DNA from: Bacteroidota bacterium
Lineage (GTDB): Bacteria; Bacteroidota; Bacteroidia; Flavobacteriales_F; PHOS-HE28
Direction of reading: 5' to 3'
DNA: 30,868 nt
Assembly: GCA_963169595.1 (NCBI GenBank)
Contig: CAUJFM010000013.1
Location: forward strand, 1-30,868
The position numbers and the translations under genes are program-made. The notes under the pieces are model-generated. The model was not told where the DNA came from. It searched no databases and was given only the letters and a program-made list of their open reading frames with translations. Shown piece after piece: positions 6,958 through 14,498 of this stretch (its first letter is position 1; the number at the start of each line of letters is the position of its first letter).

Positions 6958-7476
6958 ATGACCCGTACGATCAAAACGGTCCTCATCGTGCTCATCGTGG
7001 CGCTCGGCGCCCTGCTGGGAGCCAAGCAACTGCATCTGCTTCCGGGCGGAAGCGTGGAGCATCCGGCCGATGGCAGCACCACGCCCTCCACCGCCGTGAT
7101 CACCGGTCCGCTGGCCGGGCTGTCCATCCGCTTCGATGGCCACTACCGCACCGAAAGCGGCGATGTGATCCGCCTGATGCGCTACTTCCCCGAAGGCCGC
7201 GTGGTGCTGATCAACGGTACACGTGAGCTCGAGGCCGACCTGCACAAGTTCCTCATCCGCGAAACGAAGGGCGACCCCAGCATCGGCCTGCACAACGTGC
7301 CGGTGGAGGTGAAGGGCGACAGCCTCTTCTTCGTGATCCACCCCGAGAAGGGCGACATCGACTTCCGCGGAAAGGTCTCCAGCGGCTCCTCGCTCAGCTT
7401 CGAGCGTTACAGCCACATCAATGGGCACCGCGAACGGATGGAATACTTCTTCCAGCCGGACTCGATCCCTTCATGA
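6958..7476 (+). CDS. Membrane-anchored hypothetical protein
   Basis: A 172-residue protein with an N-terminal hydrophobic helix (about residues 6-22) that could be a signal anchor or uncleaved signal. A low-complexity Ser/Thr/Pro linker follows (about 33-48), then a beta-rich domain (FDGHYRTESGDVIRLMRYFPEGRVVLINGT) that looks extracytoplasmic. There is no lipobox cysteine. I do not recognise the family. It begins six bases after psd and so is probably co-transcribed with it. Its last six bases overlap the end of the converging yjjG gene. Confidence 0.75.
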   Translation: MTRTIKTVLIVLIVALGALLGAKQLHLLPGGSVEHPADGSTTPSTAVITGPLAGLSIRFDGHYRTESGDVIRLMRYFPEGRVVLINGTRELEADLHKFLIRETKGDPSIGLHNVPVEVKGDSLFFVIHPEKGDIDFRGKVSSGSSLSFERYSHINGHRERMEYFFQPDSIPS

Positions 7477-8166
7477 GAGGAGCGCACGCAGCTCGTCGAA
7501 GTGCGTGATGCGGTAGGTGGCCTCGGCATCCGGGGCCGTTTCAGCGGCGTAGTGCACATGGTCCATGCCGGCGCGGCGCGCACCCAGCATGTCGGCCTCG
7601 TGGTTGTCGCCCACCATCAGGCTCGTGCTCACCTCGGCCCCGGCCGACCGCAGCGCCTTCTCGAAGATGCGGGGATCGGGCTTGCGCGCACCGGCGCGTT
7701 CACTGCTCAGCACCACATCGAAATAGTGCCCGATGCCGCTGCTGACGAGCTTCACCTGCTGCACGGAATCGAAGCCATTGGTGATGATGTGCATGCGGTA
7801 CCGGCCGTGCAGCGCATCGAGCAGTTCGCGCGCACCAGGCATCAGCAGCGGCTTGGTGGGACAGCGGTCCAGGTAGGCCTCGCCGAGGCGTTCGGCCAGC
7901 CCGTTGCCGCGCACACCGAACTGCAGCAGCGTGTTGCGGAAGCGCAGCACGCGCAGCACGTCCTTGTGCAGGTGCCCGGCCTCGTAGCGGGCCCATAGCG
8001 CCTGGTTCACCTCCTCATAGACCGCGATGAAGGCGTCGGCGTCGGTCACGCCCAGCTCTGCGAGGCGCTCCTCGGCATGCAGCTCAACGAGGGTGGCACG
8101 CGAGTTCGAGCGGAAATCCCACAGCGTGTGGTCCAGGTCGAAATAGATGTGCTCGTACCGGTTCAT
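7471..8166 (-). CDS. yjjG: YjjG-family noncanonical pyrimidine nucleotidase (HAD hydrolase)
   Basis: A 231-residue HAD-superfamily phosphatase. Motif I is YFDLDHTLWDF (nucleophile Asp10, acid/base Asp12), motif II lies in HIITNGFDSVQ, motif III is the Lys of RKPDPRIFEKAL, and motif IV is VGDNHEADMLGARRAG. The DHTLWDF stretch and overall length fit the YjjG group, which dephosphorylates noncanonical pyrimidine nucleotides and helps keep them out of DNA. It is the last gene of the long minus-strand run; its ATG overlaps the stop of the membrane-protein gene by four bases (ATGA). A role in nucleotide clean-up would sit well with upp two genes upstream. Confidence 0.88.
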   Translation of the reverse strand: MNRYEHIYFDLDHTLWDFRSNSRATLVELHAEERLAELGVTDADAFIAVYEEVNQALWARYEAGHLHKDVLRVLRFRNTLLQFGVRGNGLAERLGEAYLDRCPTKPLLMPGARELLDALHGRYRMHIITNGFDSVQQVKLVSSGIGHYFDVVLSSERAGARKPDPRIFEKALRSAGAEVSTSLMVGDNHEADMLGARRAGMDHVHYAAETAPDAEATYRITHFDELRALLS

Positions 8167-8618
8167 CGGAGGAAGCTCCAGGCGAGGCTGAGCACCACGG
8201 ACCAGCCGGCCACAGCGGAGACCATGGTGGGCAGGGTGCGGCGATCATGTCGGAAGTACTTCGCGCAGAGCACCGCCACCACCGGTATCGACAGGATGGG
8301 CGGGCAGATCACCGAAAGGCCCCAGAATCCATAGCCCTGTTTCACCCGCACGATCCAGCGATTGGTGCGCGTGAAGATGGGCTTCGGCGGAAGGCCCTTG
8401 TCCATGCGTTCCTGCCGTCTGCGGACATAGCGTCTGCGGAACCGCTCCAACACCCAGGTGCCGGCATAGAAGAAGATGAGGATGCCCATCGTCCCACCAC
8501 AGGCCGTGAGGGCCATGGTCTCCAGCATGGTGAAGCCGAGGCTGTAGGCCACGGCTCCCGCGAACAGGAACTTCACCATGGCGGTGAACAGCACGGTGAG
8601 CGCTTGAAGCACTTCCAT
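8163..8618 (-). CDS. Four-helix membrane protein, conserved hypothetical
   Basis: A 151-residue protein with four hydrophobic segments (roughly 5-28, 30-58, 97-121 and 126-149). Between helices 2 and 3 is a strongly basic cytoplasmic-type loop (RFRRRYVRRRQERMDKG). I do not recognise a named family. It sits three bases after upp and overlaps yjjG by four bases, so the three are surely co-transcribed. The positive loop fixes a likely inside orientation for the middle of the protein. Confidence 0.75.
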   Translation of the reverse strand: MEVLQALTVLFTAMVKFLFAGAVAYSLGFTMLETMALTACGGTMGILIFFYAGTWVLERFRRRYVRRRQERMDKGLPPKPIFTRTNRWIVRVKQGYGFWGLSVICPPILSIPVVAVLCAKYFRHDRRTLPTMVSAVAGWSVVLSLAWSFLR

Positions 8619-8621
8619 GCC

Positions 8622-9272
8622 TCAGAGCTTGGCGCCATAGGCCAGGTCACCCGCATCGCCCAGCCCGGGCACGATGTAGGCCTGGGCGGTCATCTCCTCA
8701 TCGATGGCCCCGATCCAGAACCGGGTGCCCGGCGGCAGGTGCAGCTTGGCATACTCCAGGCCTTCGGCACTGGCGATGGCCGAGACCACATGCAGGGCAC
8801 GGGGCTTGCCGTGGCGCAACAGGGCCTTGTACACCATCACCATGCTCTGGCCTGTGGCCAGCATGGGGTCGCAGAGCACCAGCACACGGCCCTCGATGGA
8901 CGGACTGGAGAGGTACTCCACCTGGATGTCGAACGCATCCTCGCCCTTGCGGTGCTTGCGATAGGCGCTGATGAAGGCGCTGCCCGCCCGGTCGAAGTAG
9001 TTGAGCAGGCCCTGGTGCATGGGCAGGCCGGCGCGCAGGATGGTGGCGAGCACGGGCTGCTCGGTCAGGAGCTGCACCCGTGCGACACCCAGTGGCGTGG
9101 TCACCTCCTGCTCCTGATACTCGAGCGTACGGCTCAGCTCCAAGGCGATCACCTCGCCGAGGCGTTCCAAGTTGCGCCGGAACCGCATCGGGTCGCGTTG
9201 CACGTTGATATCACGCATCTCGGCGAGGAAATGCGCCGCCACGCTCCGCTGCTTCACCAGTTCCAACACCAT
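8622..9272 (-). CDS. upp: Uracil phosphoribosyltransferase
   Basis: A 216-residue enzyme that salvages uracil to UMP with PRPP. The PRPP-binding loop LCDPMLATGQ is at 133-142 and the uracil-binding C-terminal signature YIVPGLGDAGDLAYG at 199-213. An ILRAGLPM stretch at 78-85 also matches the family. The start ATG 9272 gives MVLELVKQRS and lies ten bases after the stop of the FemAB-like gene, so this housekeeping gene is transcribed as part of the glycan module run. Confidence 0.95.
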   Translation of the reverse strand: MVLELVKQRSVAAHFLAEMRDINVQRDPMRFRRNLERLGEVIALELSRTLEYQEQEVTTPLGVARVQLLTEQPVLATILRAGLPMHQGLLNYFDRAGSAFISAYRKHRKGEDAFDIQVEYLSSPSIEGRVLVLCDPMLATGQSMVMVYKALLRHGKPRALHVVSAIASAEGLEYAKLHLPPGTRFWIGAIDEEMTAQAYIVPGLGDAGDLAYGAKL

Positions 9273-9282
9273 GGGCTGTCCG

Positions 9283-10182
9283 TCATTTGAGCCATCGGAA
9301 GGGCGCAGGAAGCGCGTTCCGCAGCAGGCGTAAATATACCGATGAGCGCGCACCGAAGCCCGTATTGAACCGGGCGACCGACGGCGTATTGGACCCCGCG
9401 AGGTCGAACAGGGTGCAGCCCGCGTGCGCCTGGGTGAGGTAATGGTCCACGAGCAGGAACATGGCATGCAGTTCCTGGCCGCGTGCATTCACGGCCGATT
9501 TCAGGAAGATGGCGCGGCCATCGGCCTCCACCATGCAGGCGGCGGCCACGAGCTGCCCCCCGTCACGCAGCCCAAGGATGCGCGCCTCACCGCGCTGCAC
9601 CGCCGCCGTGATCAGCGCCTCCATCATCGTCAGGTCGCGCTTGGGCACCTGGTAACGCGCCCCGGTGGTGGAGGCGAACAACGCCGCGAACTCGGCCGCG
9701 CTGATGTCCCAGGTGATGCGGTCGGCATGTGGGGCCGCCTTGCGCAGGTTGCGGCGATGTCCTTGTGAATAGGCGGCCCGTTGCGCCTCGGGATCGCCGA
9801 GGATGTCCACGACCTGCTCGGTGCAGGCCATGGTGCGGCCCACCGCAGCGCTGGTCATGGCCTCGTTGAGGTAGATGTCCCAGTAGCGGTACCGGGCAGG
9901 CACGGCACGCAGGAAGGCCGCGTGCAGCTTGTCGTCCGGCATCGGCGCGAACACGCCCAACTGCTGCAGGCCGAAGGGTTGATGCAGGTAATGGATGCCC
10001 CATCGGGAACGCCACGTGAGCGGCATGAGGGCGCCGTGCTCCTCATCGATCAGCGCGTTCCAACCGGGGCTGGCGATGTCGAGCACCCAGGAACGCGCAT
10101 ACCACAGGCGGTTGGCGCAACCATCCAGCAGGCGGTCCCACTGCGCCTTGTCGATGTCGGGATGGTGCCGATGTGCGATCAT
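9283..10182 (-). CDS. FemAB/GNAT-like acyltransferase
   Basis: A 299-residue soluble protein with the double-GNAT look of FemAB-like (BioF2-type) acyltransferases. The N-terminal half carries WNALIDEEHGALMPLTWR and QPFGLQQLGVF, and the C-terminal half FKSAVN-like and FNTGFGARSSVYLRL-like segments. Family members attach amino acids or acyl groups to cell-wall or glycan amines. The partner here could be the ACP/adenylation pair upstream in the same run, but that is inference. ATG 10182 overlaps the stop of the deacetylase-like gene by four bases (ATGA). The substrate is unknown; exopolysaccharide clusters in other bacteria often pair such a protein with a polysaccharide deacetylase, as here. 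Confidence 0.7.
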   Translation of the reverse strand: MIAHRHHPDIDKAQWDRLLDGCANRLWYARSWVLDIASPGWNALIDEEHGALMPLTWRSRWGIHYLHQPFGLQQLGVFAPMPDDKLHAAFLRAVPARYRYWDIYLNEAMTSAAVGRTMACTEQVVDILGDPEAQRAAYSQGHRRNLRKAAPHADRITWDISAAEFAALFASTTGARYQVPKRDLTMMEALITAAVQRGEARILGLRDGGQLVAAACMVEADGRAIFLKSAVNARGQELHAMFLLVDHYLTQAHAGCTLFDLAGSNTPSVARFNTGFGARSSVYLRLLRNALPAPFRWLK

Positions 10183-11480
10183 GACCGGGCGTGTTCCACC
10201 ACCTGTTGCATGGCCTCCGGCCAGCCCTGCCACGTCCCGTATCCGCTCAGGAACCGATCGTGCCAAACGCTGACGAAGGTGCCGTTCATAGCGCGCACCG
10301 AATCGCTCACGGCGCACATGGTCCGCATGGCCTCCTCGGGTCCGAGGCCCATGCGGTCGTGCAGGGCGCTGTCCATCACGGCGAAGGGCCAGAGCATCAA
10401 GTCCGTCTCGCGCTCCTGCTCCAGGTCGTACCAGGGGAAGGGCGTACAGGTGCCACACCGGAATCCAGGCCGGTCGCTGAACCCGAGCGTGTGATCCTCC
10501 GTGAGACCCGCCGCCTCCAACAGACGAAGCGAGCCCGGCACCTGCCAGCGCAGGAAGTGCTGCCTGCTGATGCGGACGGGATGTCCAATGATCTGCTCCA
10601 ACAGCGCGCGGTCCTCCCTGAACACCTGTGGATCCTCGCTGCTGCGGTACGAGGGATGCAGCCCGATGTCGAAGGCCCCGTCCATTTGCTTGAACCGGTC
10701 GTTCATCAGCGGGTGCTTGATATCCGCAGCATGATCATGAGCGCCCTCACCACGCATGAGCAGGAACGCGATGAGCCGGTCCACCTTGCCCATGCGTGCC
10801 AGTTCCACCAGGTCCGTATACCGATCGAAGGGATCGTTCCTGCGGCCCAGCAGCACCTGCAGCCTCAGTGCCGCCTCGCCGACCTTGCCTTGGAGCGCCG
10901 CGCGCATCAACGCACCAGCCTGCTTCCAGGACGGGCGTCCCCGCACCATGAGCCCATTGTCGACATCCACGGAAAGCACATGCCGATAGCGGGCCTGCGG
11001 TGCGGGCAGTCCGGGGTGACGCTTGCGCAACACCTTCACCAGCCGCAGCACCCAGTGGTCGATCACCGGGAGTTGCTCCAAGCCGTGTCTCACCACGAAG
11101 TGCTCGGCCGAGGGGAGCCGCCCATGTGCATCGCGCACCCTTGGGGCCCATTCCTCGCAACGGGCCAGCAGGTAGAATGCACCGGCGAACGGATCGTCGC
11201 CGGCCGAGCTCGGGTAGAGCACCGGGAGCCCCTCCTCACTGCCCACTTCCGGCTCAGCCGGCAGCGCGTGCTCCAGGCCCAACGCTCCGGAGGCATGCAC
11301 GGTGAGCGCGTCAGCACCTTCCGATCCGGCACTACCATAACGCACCTTGGGCAGCTCGCTGCTGCGGAACTCCTCCTCGCTGGCCGCAACATGCACCGGC
11401 CAGCTCGTCATGCGCCCCAGCAGGTGGTTCACCGCGAAGCGCGCACGTGGCGTGGGATCATCGAGCCGGACGAGCAGCAT
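10179..11480 (-). CDS. Polysaccharide deacetylase-like protein
   Basis: A 433-residue protein with an N-terminal domain of about 160 residues and a C-terminal NodB-like (carbohydrate esterase 4) domain. The metal/catalytic motifs are altered but recognisable: SVDVDNG at 170-176 for the paired aspartates, DIGLHPSY at 271-278 for the H-x(3)-H type motif (only one His), and RQHFLRW at 306-312. It has no signal peptide, so it would act in the cytoplasm or on lipid-linked intermediates. Family members in exopolysaccharide clusters remove N-acetyl groups; a freed amine would be a target for the acyltransferases next door. Its 5' end overlaps the AAC(3)-like gene by 23 bases. Confidence 0.75.
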   Translation of the reverse strand: MLLVRLDDPTPRARFAVNHLLGRMTSWPVHVAASEEEFRSSELPKVRYGSAGSEGADALTVHASGALGLEHALPAEPEVGSEEGLPVLYPSSAGDDPFAGAFYLLARCEEWAPRVRDAHGRLPSAEHFVVRHGLEQLPVIDHWVLRLVKVLRKRHPGLPAPQARYRHVLSVDVDNGLMVRGRPSWKQAGALMRAALQGKVGEAALRLQVLLGRRNDPFDRYTDLVELARMGKVDRLIAFLLMRGEGAHDHAADIKHPLMNDRFKQMDGAFDIGLHPSYRSSEDPQVFREDRALLEQIIGHPVRISRQHFLRWQVPGSLRLLEAAGLTEDHTLGFSDRPGFRCGTCTPFPWYDLEQERETDLMLWPFAVMDSALHDRMGLGPEEAMRTMCAVSDSVRAMNGTFVSVWHDRFLSGYGTWQGWPEAMQQVVEHARS

Positions 11481-12309
11481 GGGGTTCGAGCGCCTTGGCG
11501 GAACGCGAAGGTCCGCGCTTCAGGAGCGGCCTCAAGATATCCCGTATCCAACGCTCCCAGCTGAACCGGTGGATGTGGCGTGCTCCGTTCGTGCGGATAT
11601 CCGCGGCGATCACCTCGTGCGCAGCGGCCAGGTCCACGGTCATGGCCGTGGCGCCGTCGAAGGACAACTGCTGGAGCGCCCCGGCCGCGAGGAGCAACGG
11701 CTCCAAGGCATGCAGCTCGTTGCTGTGACCGGGCTTCTTGGCGAAGCGGCGGATGGTGCGCGTCCGCGTCGTGCCGTGATCACCCTGCACCCGGATGCGC
11801 ACTGTACGCCAACGTCGGTAGGACACACCTTCCAGCTCCTCCACGTGATGCACGTAGGTGAGCGCATCGTTCAACGGGAGGTCGAGCACCACCTGAAGGG
11901 CGCGCTCCCTGCGGAGCAGCGCGAACACCGAGGCCGGCCCGAAGCTGCTCGCATCGTCCGCCTCCACATGGACCTCGGCCTGCGCACCCGCCACAGCAAA
12001 GGAGTGCAGGGGATGGCCCGTGCGTTTGAAAGCAGGATGTGCGAGCGCCGCAACACCCAGTGCTCCCGTGATGGGCGGCGTGCGTGCGGGATCGTACGGC
12101 TCACCGTCCTGCAGGTCGAAGTTGTAGGTGGGCACCAGGATGGTCCCGGAGGGACCGACCGCGTCCAGGAAGGCATCCAGCAGCGCGCCTGGTGTGAAGG
12201 TCACACGGGCCTTGCGTGCGCGCCAGGCCATGCGTGTCAGGTCGGCCATCAGCAGCACGGTCATGCCCTGCTTCACCCCACAACGCGCCGGCCAGGTGGT
12301 GACGTCCAT
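11458..12309 (-). CDS. AAC(3)-fold N-acyltransferase
   Basis: A 283-residue member of the aminoglycoside 3-N-acetyltransferase family fold. Seen are GTILVPTYNF at 55-64, the TGALGVAALAHP segment at 81-92, HPLHSFAVAGA at 99-109 (family His/Ser site) and LPLNDALTYVHHVEE at 144-158. Members transfer acetyl groups to amines of aminoglycosides, but many chromosomal homologues in surface-glycan loci modify sugar amines instead. The context (deacetylase, adenylation enzyme and ACP) favours a glycan role over antibiotic resistance. The C-terminus is basic and Arg/Pro/Ala-rich. It lies three bases after the GNAT gene. Family call is sound; substrate and acyl donor are unknown. Confidence 0.8.
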   Translation of the reverse strand: MDVTTWPARCGVKQGMTVLLMADLTRMAWRARKARVTFTPGALLDAFLDAVGPSGTILVPTYNFDLQDGEPYDPARTPPITGALGVAALAHPAFKRTGHPLHSFAVAGAQAEVHVEADDASSFGPASVFALLRRERALQVVLDLPLNDALTYVHHVEELEGVSYRRWRTVRIRVQGDHGTTRTRTIRRFAKKPGHSNELHALEPLLLAAGALQQLSFDGATAMTVDLAAAHEVIAADIRTNGARHIHRFSWERWIRDILRPLLKRGPSRSAKALEPHAARPAR

Positions 12310-12312
12310 CGC

Positions 12313-12789
12313 TCAGCCCTTGCGGAGTTGAAGCAGTTCCACCCGGTAGCCGAGCGAACGCCAGAAGGCCTGTCCGGCCTCATTGCCGGCGAGCACCTGC
12401 AGTTCAATGGAGGCCACCTCGCGCTCCTGGAACCAGGTGTGCAGCAGCTCCACCATGGCGCGGCCGAGGCCTGATCCGCGGGCATCACGCAGCACATGCA
12501 CATGGGAGATGTGACCGAGGCGCACACCACCCAGGTGCTCCGGCGCCAGCTTCAATGCACCGTGCGCAAAGCCGATCAGCTCGTTCCCCCGTTCTGCGAC
12601 CACCAGCCTGCCGAAGCGCTCCAGTCCACGGGCCACGCCTTCGCACCAGCGGACCCCACCGCCCTCGGCCAGCGAAAGGCCCATGCCCTGGCCGGCCATC
12701 TCGCGGTGCATCTCCTCGAACAGGGCTGGCACCCGCGCCAACGCGGGGTCCTGTGCGTGGTCCACCACCCGGATCGTCATCGTGTCCAT
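12313..12789 (-). CDS. GNAT-family N-acetyltransferase
   Basis: A 158-residue GNAT protein. The acyl-CoA pyrophosphate-binding loop is visible in VLRDARGSGLGRAM (R/Q-x-x-G-x-G/A type), preceded by the strand LGHISHVHV and followed by ASIELQVLAGNEAGQAFWRSLGYR, the usual C-terminal GNAT signature. Start ATG 12789; a second ATG nine bases later is also possible. It lies four bases downstream of the ACP gene, so translation is probably coupled. It could take an acyl or aminoacyl group from CoA or from that ACP; the sequence does not say which. Confidence 0.82.
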   Translation of the reverse strand: MDTMTIRVVDHAQDPALARVPALFEEMHREMAGQGMGLSLAEGGGVRWCEGVARGLERFGRLVVAERGNELIGFAHGALKLAPEHLGGVRLGHISHVHVLRDARGSGLGRAMVELLHTWFQEREVASIELQVLAGNEAGQAFWRSLGYRVELLQLRKG

Positions 12790-12793
12790 GGTC

Positions 12794-13042
12794 TCAACTG
12801 AAGAGGTGGACCAGACCACCGATGGTGGTGGCGCCCTTGGCGGACAAGGCCGACTCCAGGTCCAGTTCACGGCCCGTGGCATCCATCAGGGCCACGAAGA
12901 GGTCCACGAACGCCAGTGAATCAAGCACCCCGCTCTGCAAGAGGTCCAGCTCATCGGTGACGTCATCCGGACGCAGGCCCATGCGCAGGGAGCGCTCCCC
13001 CACCCGTTCCATGATCAATCTCCGGATCTCCTGCTTATCCAT
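12794..13042 (-). CDS. Stand-alone acyl/peptidyl carrier protein
   Basis: An 82-residue four-helix carrier protein. LQSGVLDSLAFVDL holds the phosphopantetheine attachment serine (DSL, Ser42). It is acidic around helix II as expected for partner docking. It overlaps the 3' end of the adenylation-enzyme gene by eight bases, which ties the two together as an activating enzyme and its carrier, like DltA/DltC or free-standing A/PCP pairs. It is not the fatty-acid ACP, which in most bacteria lies beside fab genes. Confidence 0.85.
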   Translation of the reverse strand: MDKQEIRRLIMERVGERSLRMGLRPDDVTDELDLLQSGVLDSLAFVDLFVALMDATGRELDLESALSAKGATTIGGLVHLFS

Positions 13043-14492
13043 GCGTCGCTCGTTCGATCAAAGCCTTGCGGTCCAACTTGCCGTGGGTGCCGTGGGGAAA
13101 GCGGTCCACGACGATGATGCGCGATGGAAGCATGTAGGCCGGCAGGCGCTCGCGCAGGGCGGCGAACAGCGGTATGGGATCCATCTCCACATCGATAAAA
13201 GTAGCCAGCTCCGTGGCCCCGGCACGCAGCACGGGAACGGTCACCGCCGTTCCATCGCCCAGCATGGGCTTCAGCACGGCATCGATCTCCCCCGGCTCCA
13301 CCCGATGTCCGGCCAGCTTCACCTGCTCATCCACCCGGCCCAGGAAATGGAGCACGCCCTCCGGGTCCATCCGCACGCGATCACCCGTGGCATACCAGCG
13401 CTGTCCCCCCGCCTCAAAGAACGAAGCGGAGGACTGACCGAGATACCCCGCATTGACCTGCGGTCCGGAGAGCACCAGCTCCCCCTCCCCGCTCGTCGCC
13501 AAGGCCTCACCGGTGCGCACGCGCGCCCAATGCCCTGGGAACGGCCGCCCCAGCGGAACAACACGCTCTGTCAGCTCCGGACCGACCACTTGTTCAGTGA
13601 TCGCAATGGTGGTCTCCGTGGGACCGTAGAGGTTCACCACTTGTGCGTGGGGTGCAGCTTCGCAGAACGCCCGGGCCAGATCGAGCGGCAAGGGCTCCCC
13701 GCAGAAGAAGGCCTGCCGCACCTTCGGCAACGCGCCGGGCCTCAGCAGTCGCATGCGCTGGAGCAGCGCGACCTGTGATGGCACCGAGAACCACACCGTG
13801 ATGGCCTGCTCGTTGGCGAAGGACATCGCCTGCAACGCGCCATCGGCAGGTGGTACGCACAGGCAGGCACCCGCCCCCCAGCACACAAAGAGGTCATGCA
13901 CGCTGAGGTCGAAGGACAAGGCGAAGAACTGCGTGAAGCGGTCCTCCGGGGAGAACGCATAGGTCGTGCATACATGCTGCAGGTAGGCGGCCACCTGTTC
14001 GCGCCCCACCGGGACACCCTTCGGCTCTCCCGTGCTTCCTGATGTGAACATGACGTAGGCCTCGCGGGAGCCACGCACGTTGGATCGGGCCGCTGCGGAA
14101 GGAAGCCCGTCCAGGTCCACCAGCAGATCGATACCGGCCTCGCGCAGTTGTGCATGCACCTGTGCAGGCGCAATGGCCGTGCGCACCGACGCGCGCGTGA
14201 GCATGCTGCGCCAGCGCAGGGGTGGATGGTCCGGATGCAGCGGCACGTACGCACGGCCCGAGCGCAGCACGCCCAGGATGCCCGCATAGGCCAGCACCGT
14301 TCGGGCACCATGGACGGCCACCCGCTGCTCGTCCCCGCACACCGCATCACACCACGCGGCGATGCGCTGCGACAGGTGATCGAGCTCCGCATAGGTCCAC
14401 GAACGGCCATCGACGTGCACCGCCGGCCTCTCCGGCATCTCGCGCACAGAGCGCAGGAACAGGTCGATGGGATCGAACGAGGTCTCCTTCAC
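13035..14492 (-). CDS. Amino-acid adenylation enzyme (DltA/NRPS A-domain type)
   Basis: A 485-residue stand-alone adenylation enzyme. Core motifs are A3 MFTSGSTGEPKG (148-159), A4 SFDLSVHDLF (193-202), A5 NLYGPTETT (287-295), A7 YATGD (367-371), A8 GRVDEQVKLAGHRVEPGEI (385-403) and A10 GKLDRKAL with the catalytic Lys472. Asp195 occupies the position that binds the alpha-amino group in NRPS A-domains, so an amino acid substrate is likely. There is no condensation or thioesterase domain. With the overlapping ACP gene it would form aminoacyl-S-ACP in the cytoplasm. The neighbours point to aminoacylation of a sugar, not to peptide synthesis. The exact amino acid cannot be read off here. Confidence 0.88.
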   Translation of the reverse strand: MKETSFDPIDLFLRSVREMPERPAVHVDGRSWTYAELDHLSQRIAAWCDAVCGDEQRVAVHGARTVLAYAGILGVLRSGRAYVPLHPDHPPLRWRSMLTRASVRTAIAPAQVHAQLREAGIDLLVDLDGLPSAAARSNVRGSREAYVMFTSGSTGEPKGVPVGREQVAAYLQHVCTTYAFSPEDRFTQFFALSFDLSVHDLFVCWGAGACLCVPPADGALQAMSFANEQAITVWFSVPSQVALLQRMRLLRPGALPKVRQAFFCGEPLPLDLARAFCEAAPHAQVVNLYGPTETTIAITEQVVGPELTERVVPLGRPFPGHWARVRTGEALATSGEGELVLSGPQVNAGYLGQSSASFFEAGGQRWYATGDRVRMDPEGVLHFLGRVDEQVKLAGHRVEPGEIDAVLKPMLGDGTAVTVPVLRAGATELATFIDVEMDPIPLFAALRERLPAYMLPSRIIVVDRFPHGTHGKLDRKALIERATHG

Positions 14493-14498
14493 GTGCCT

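Noticed and set aside
10191..11564. Plus-strand open frame of 457 codons opposite the deacetylase-like gene
   Set aside because: Antisense shadow rich in His, Gln and Pro; the minus-strand gene has motifs and tight operon spacing.
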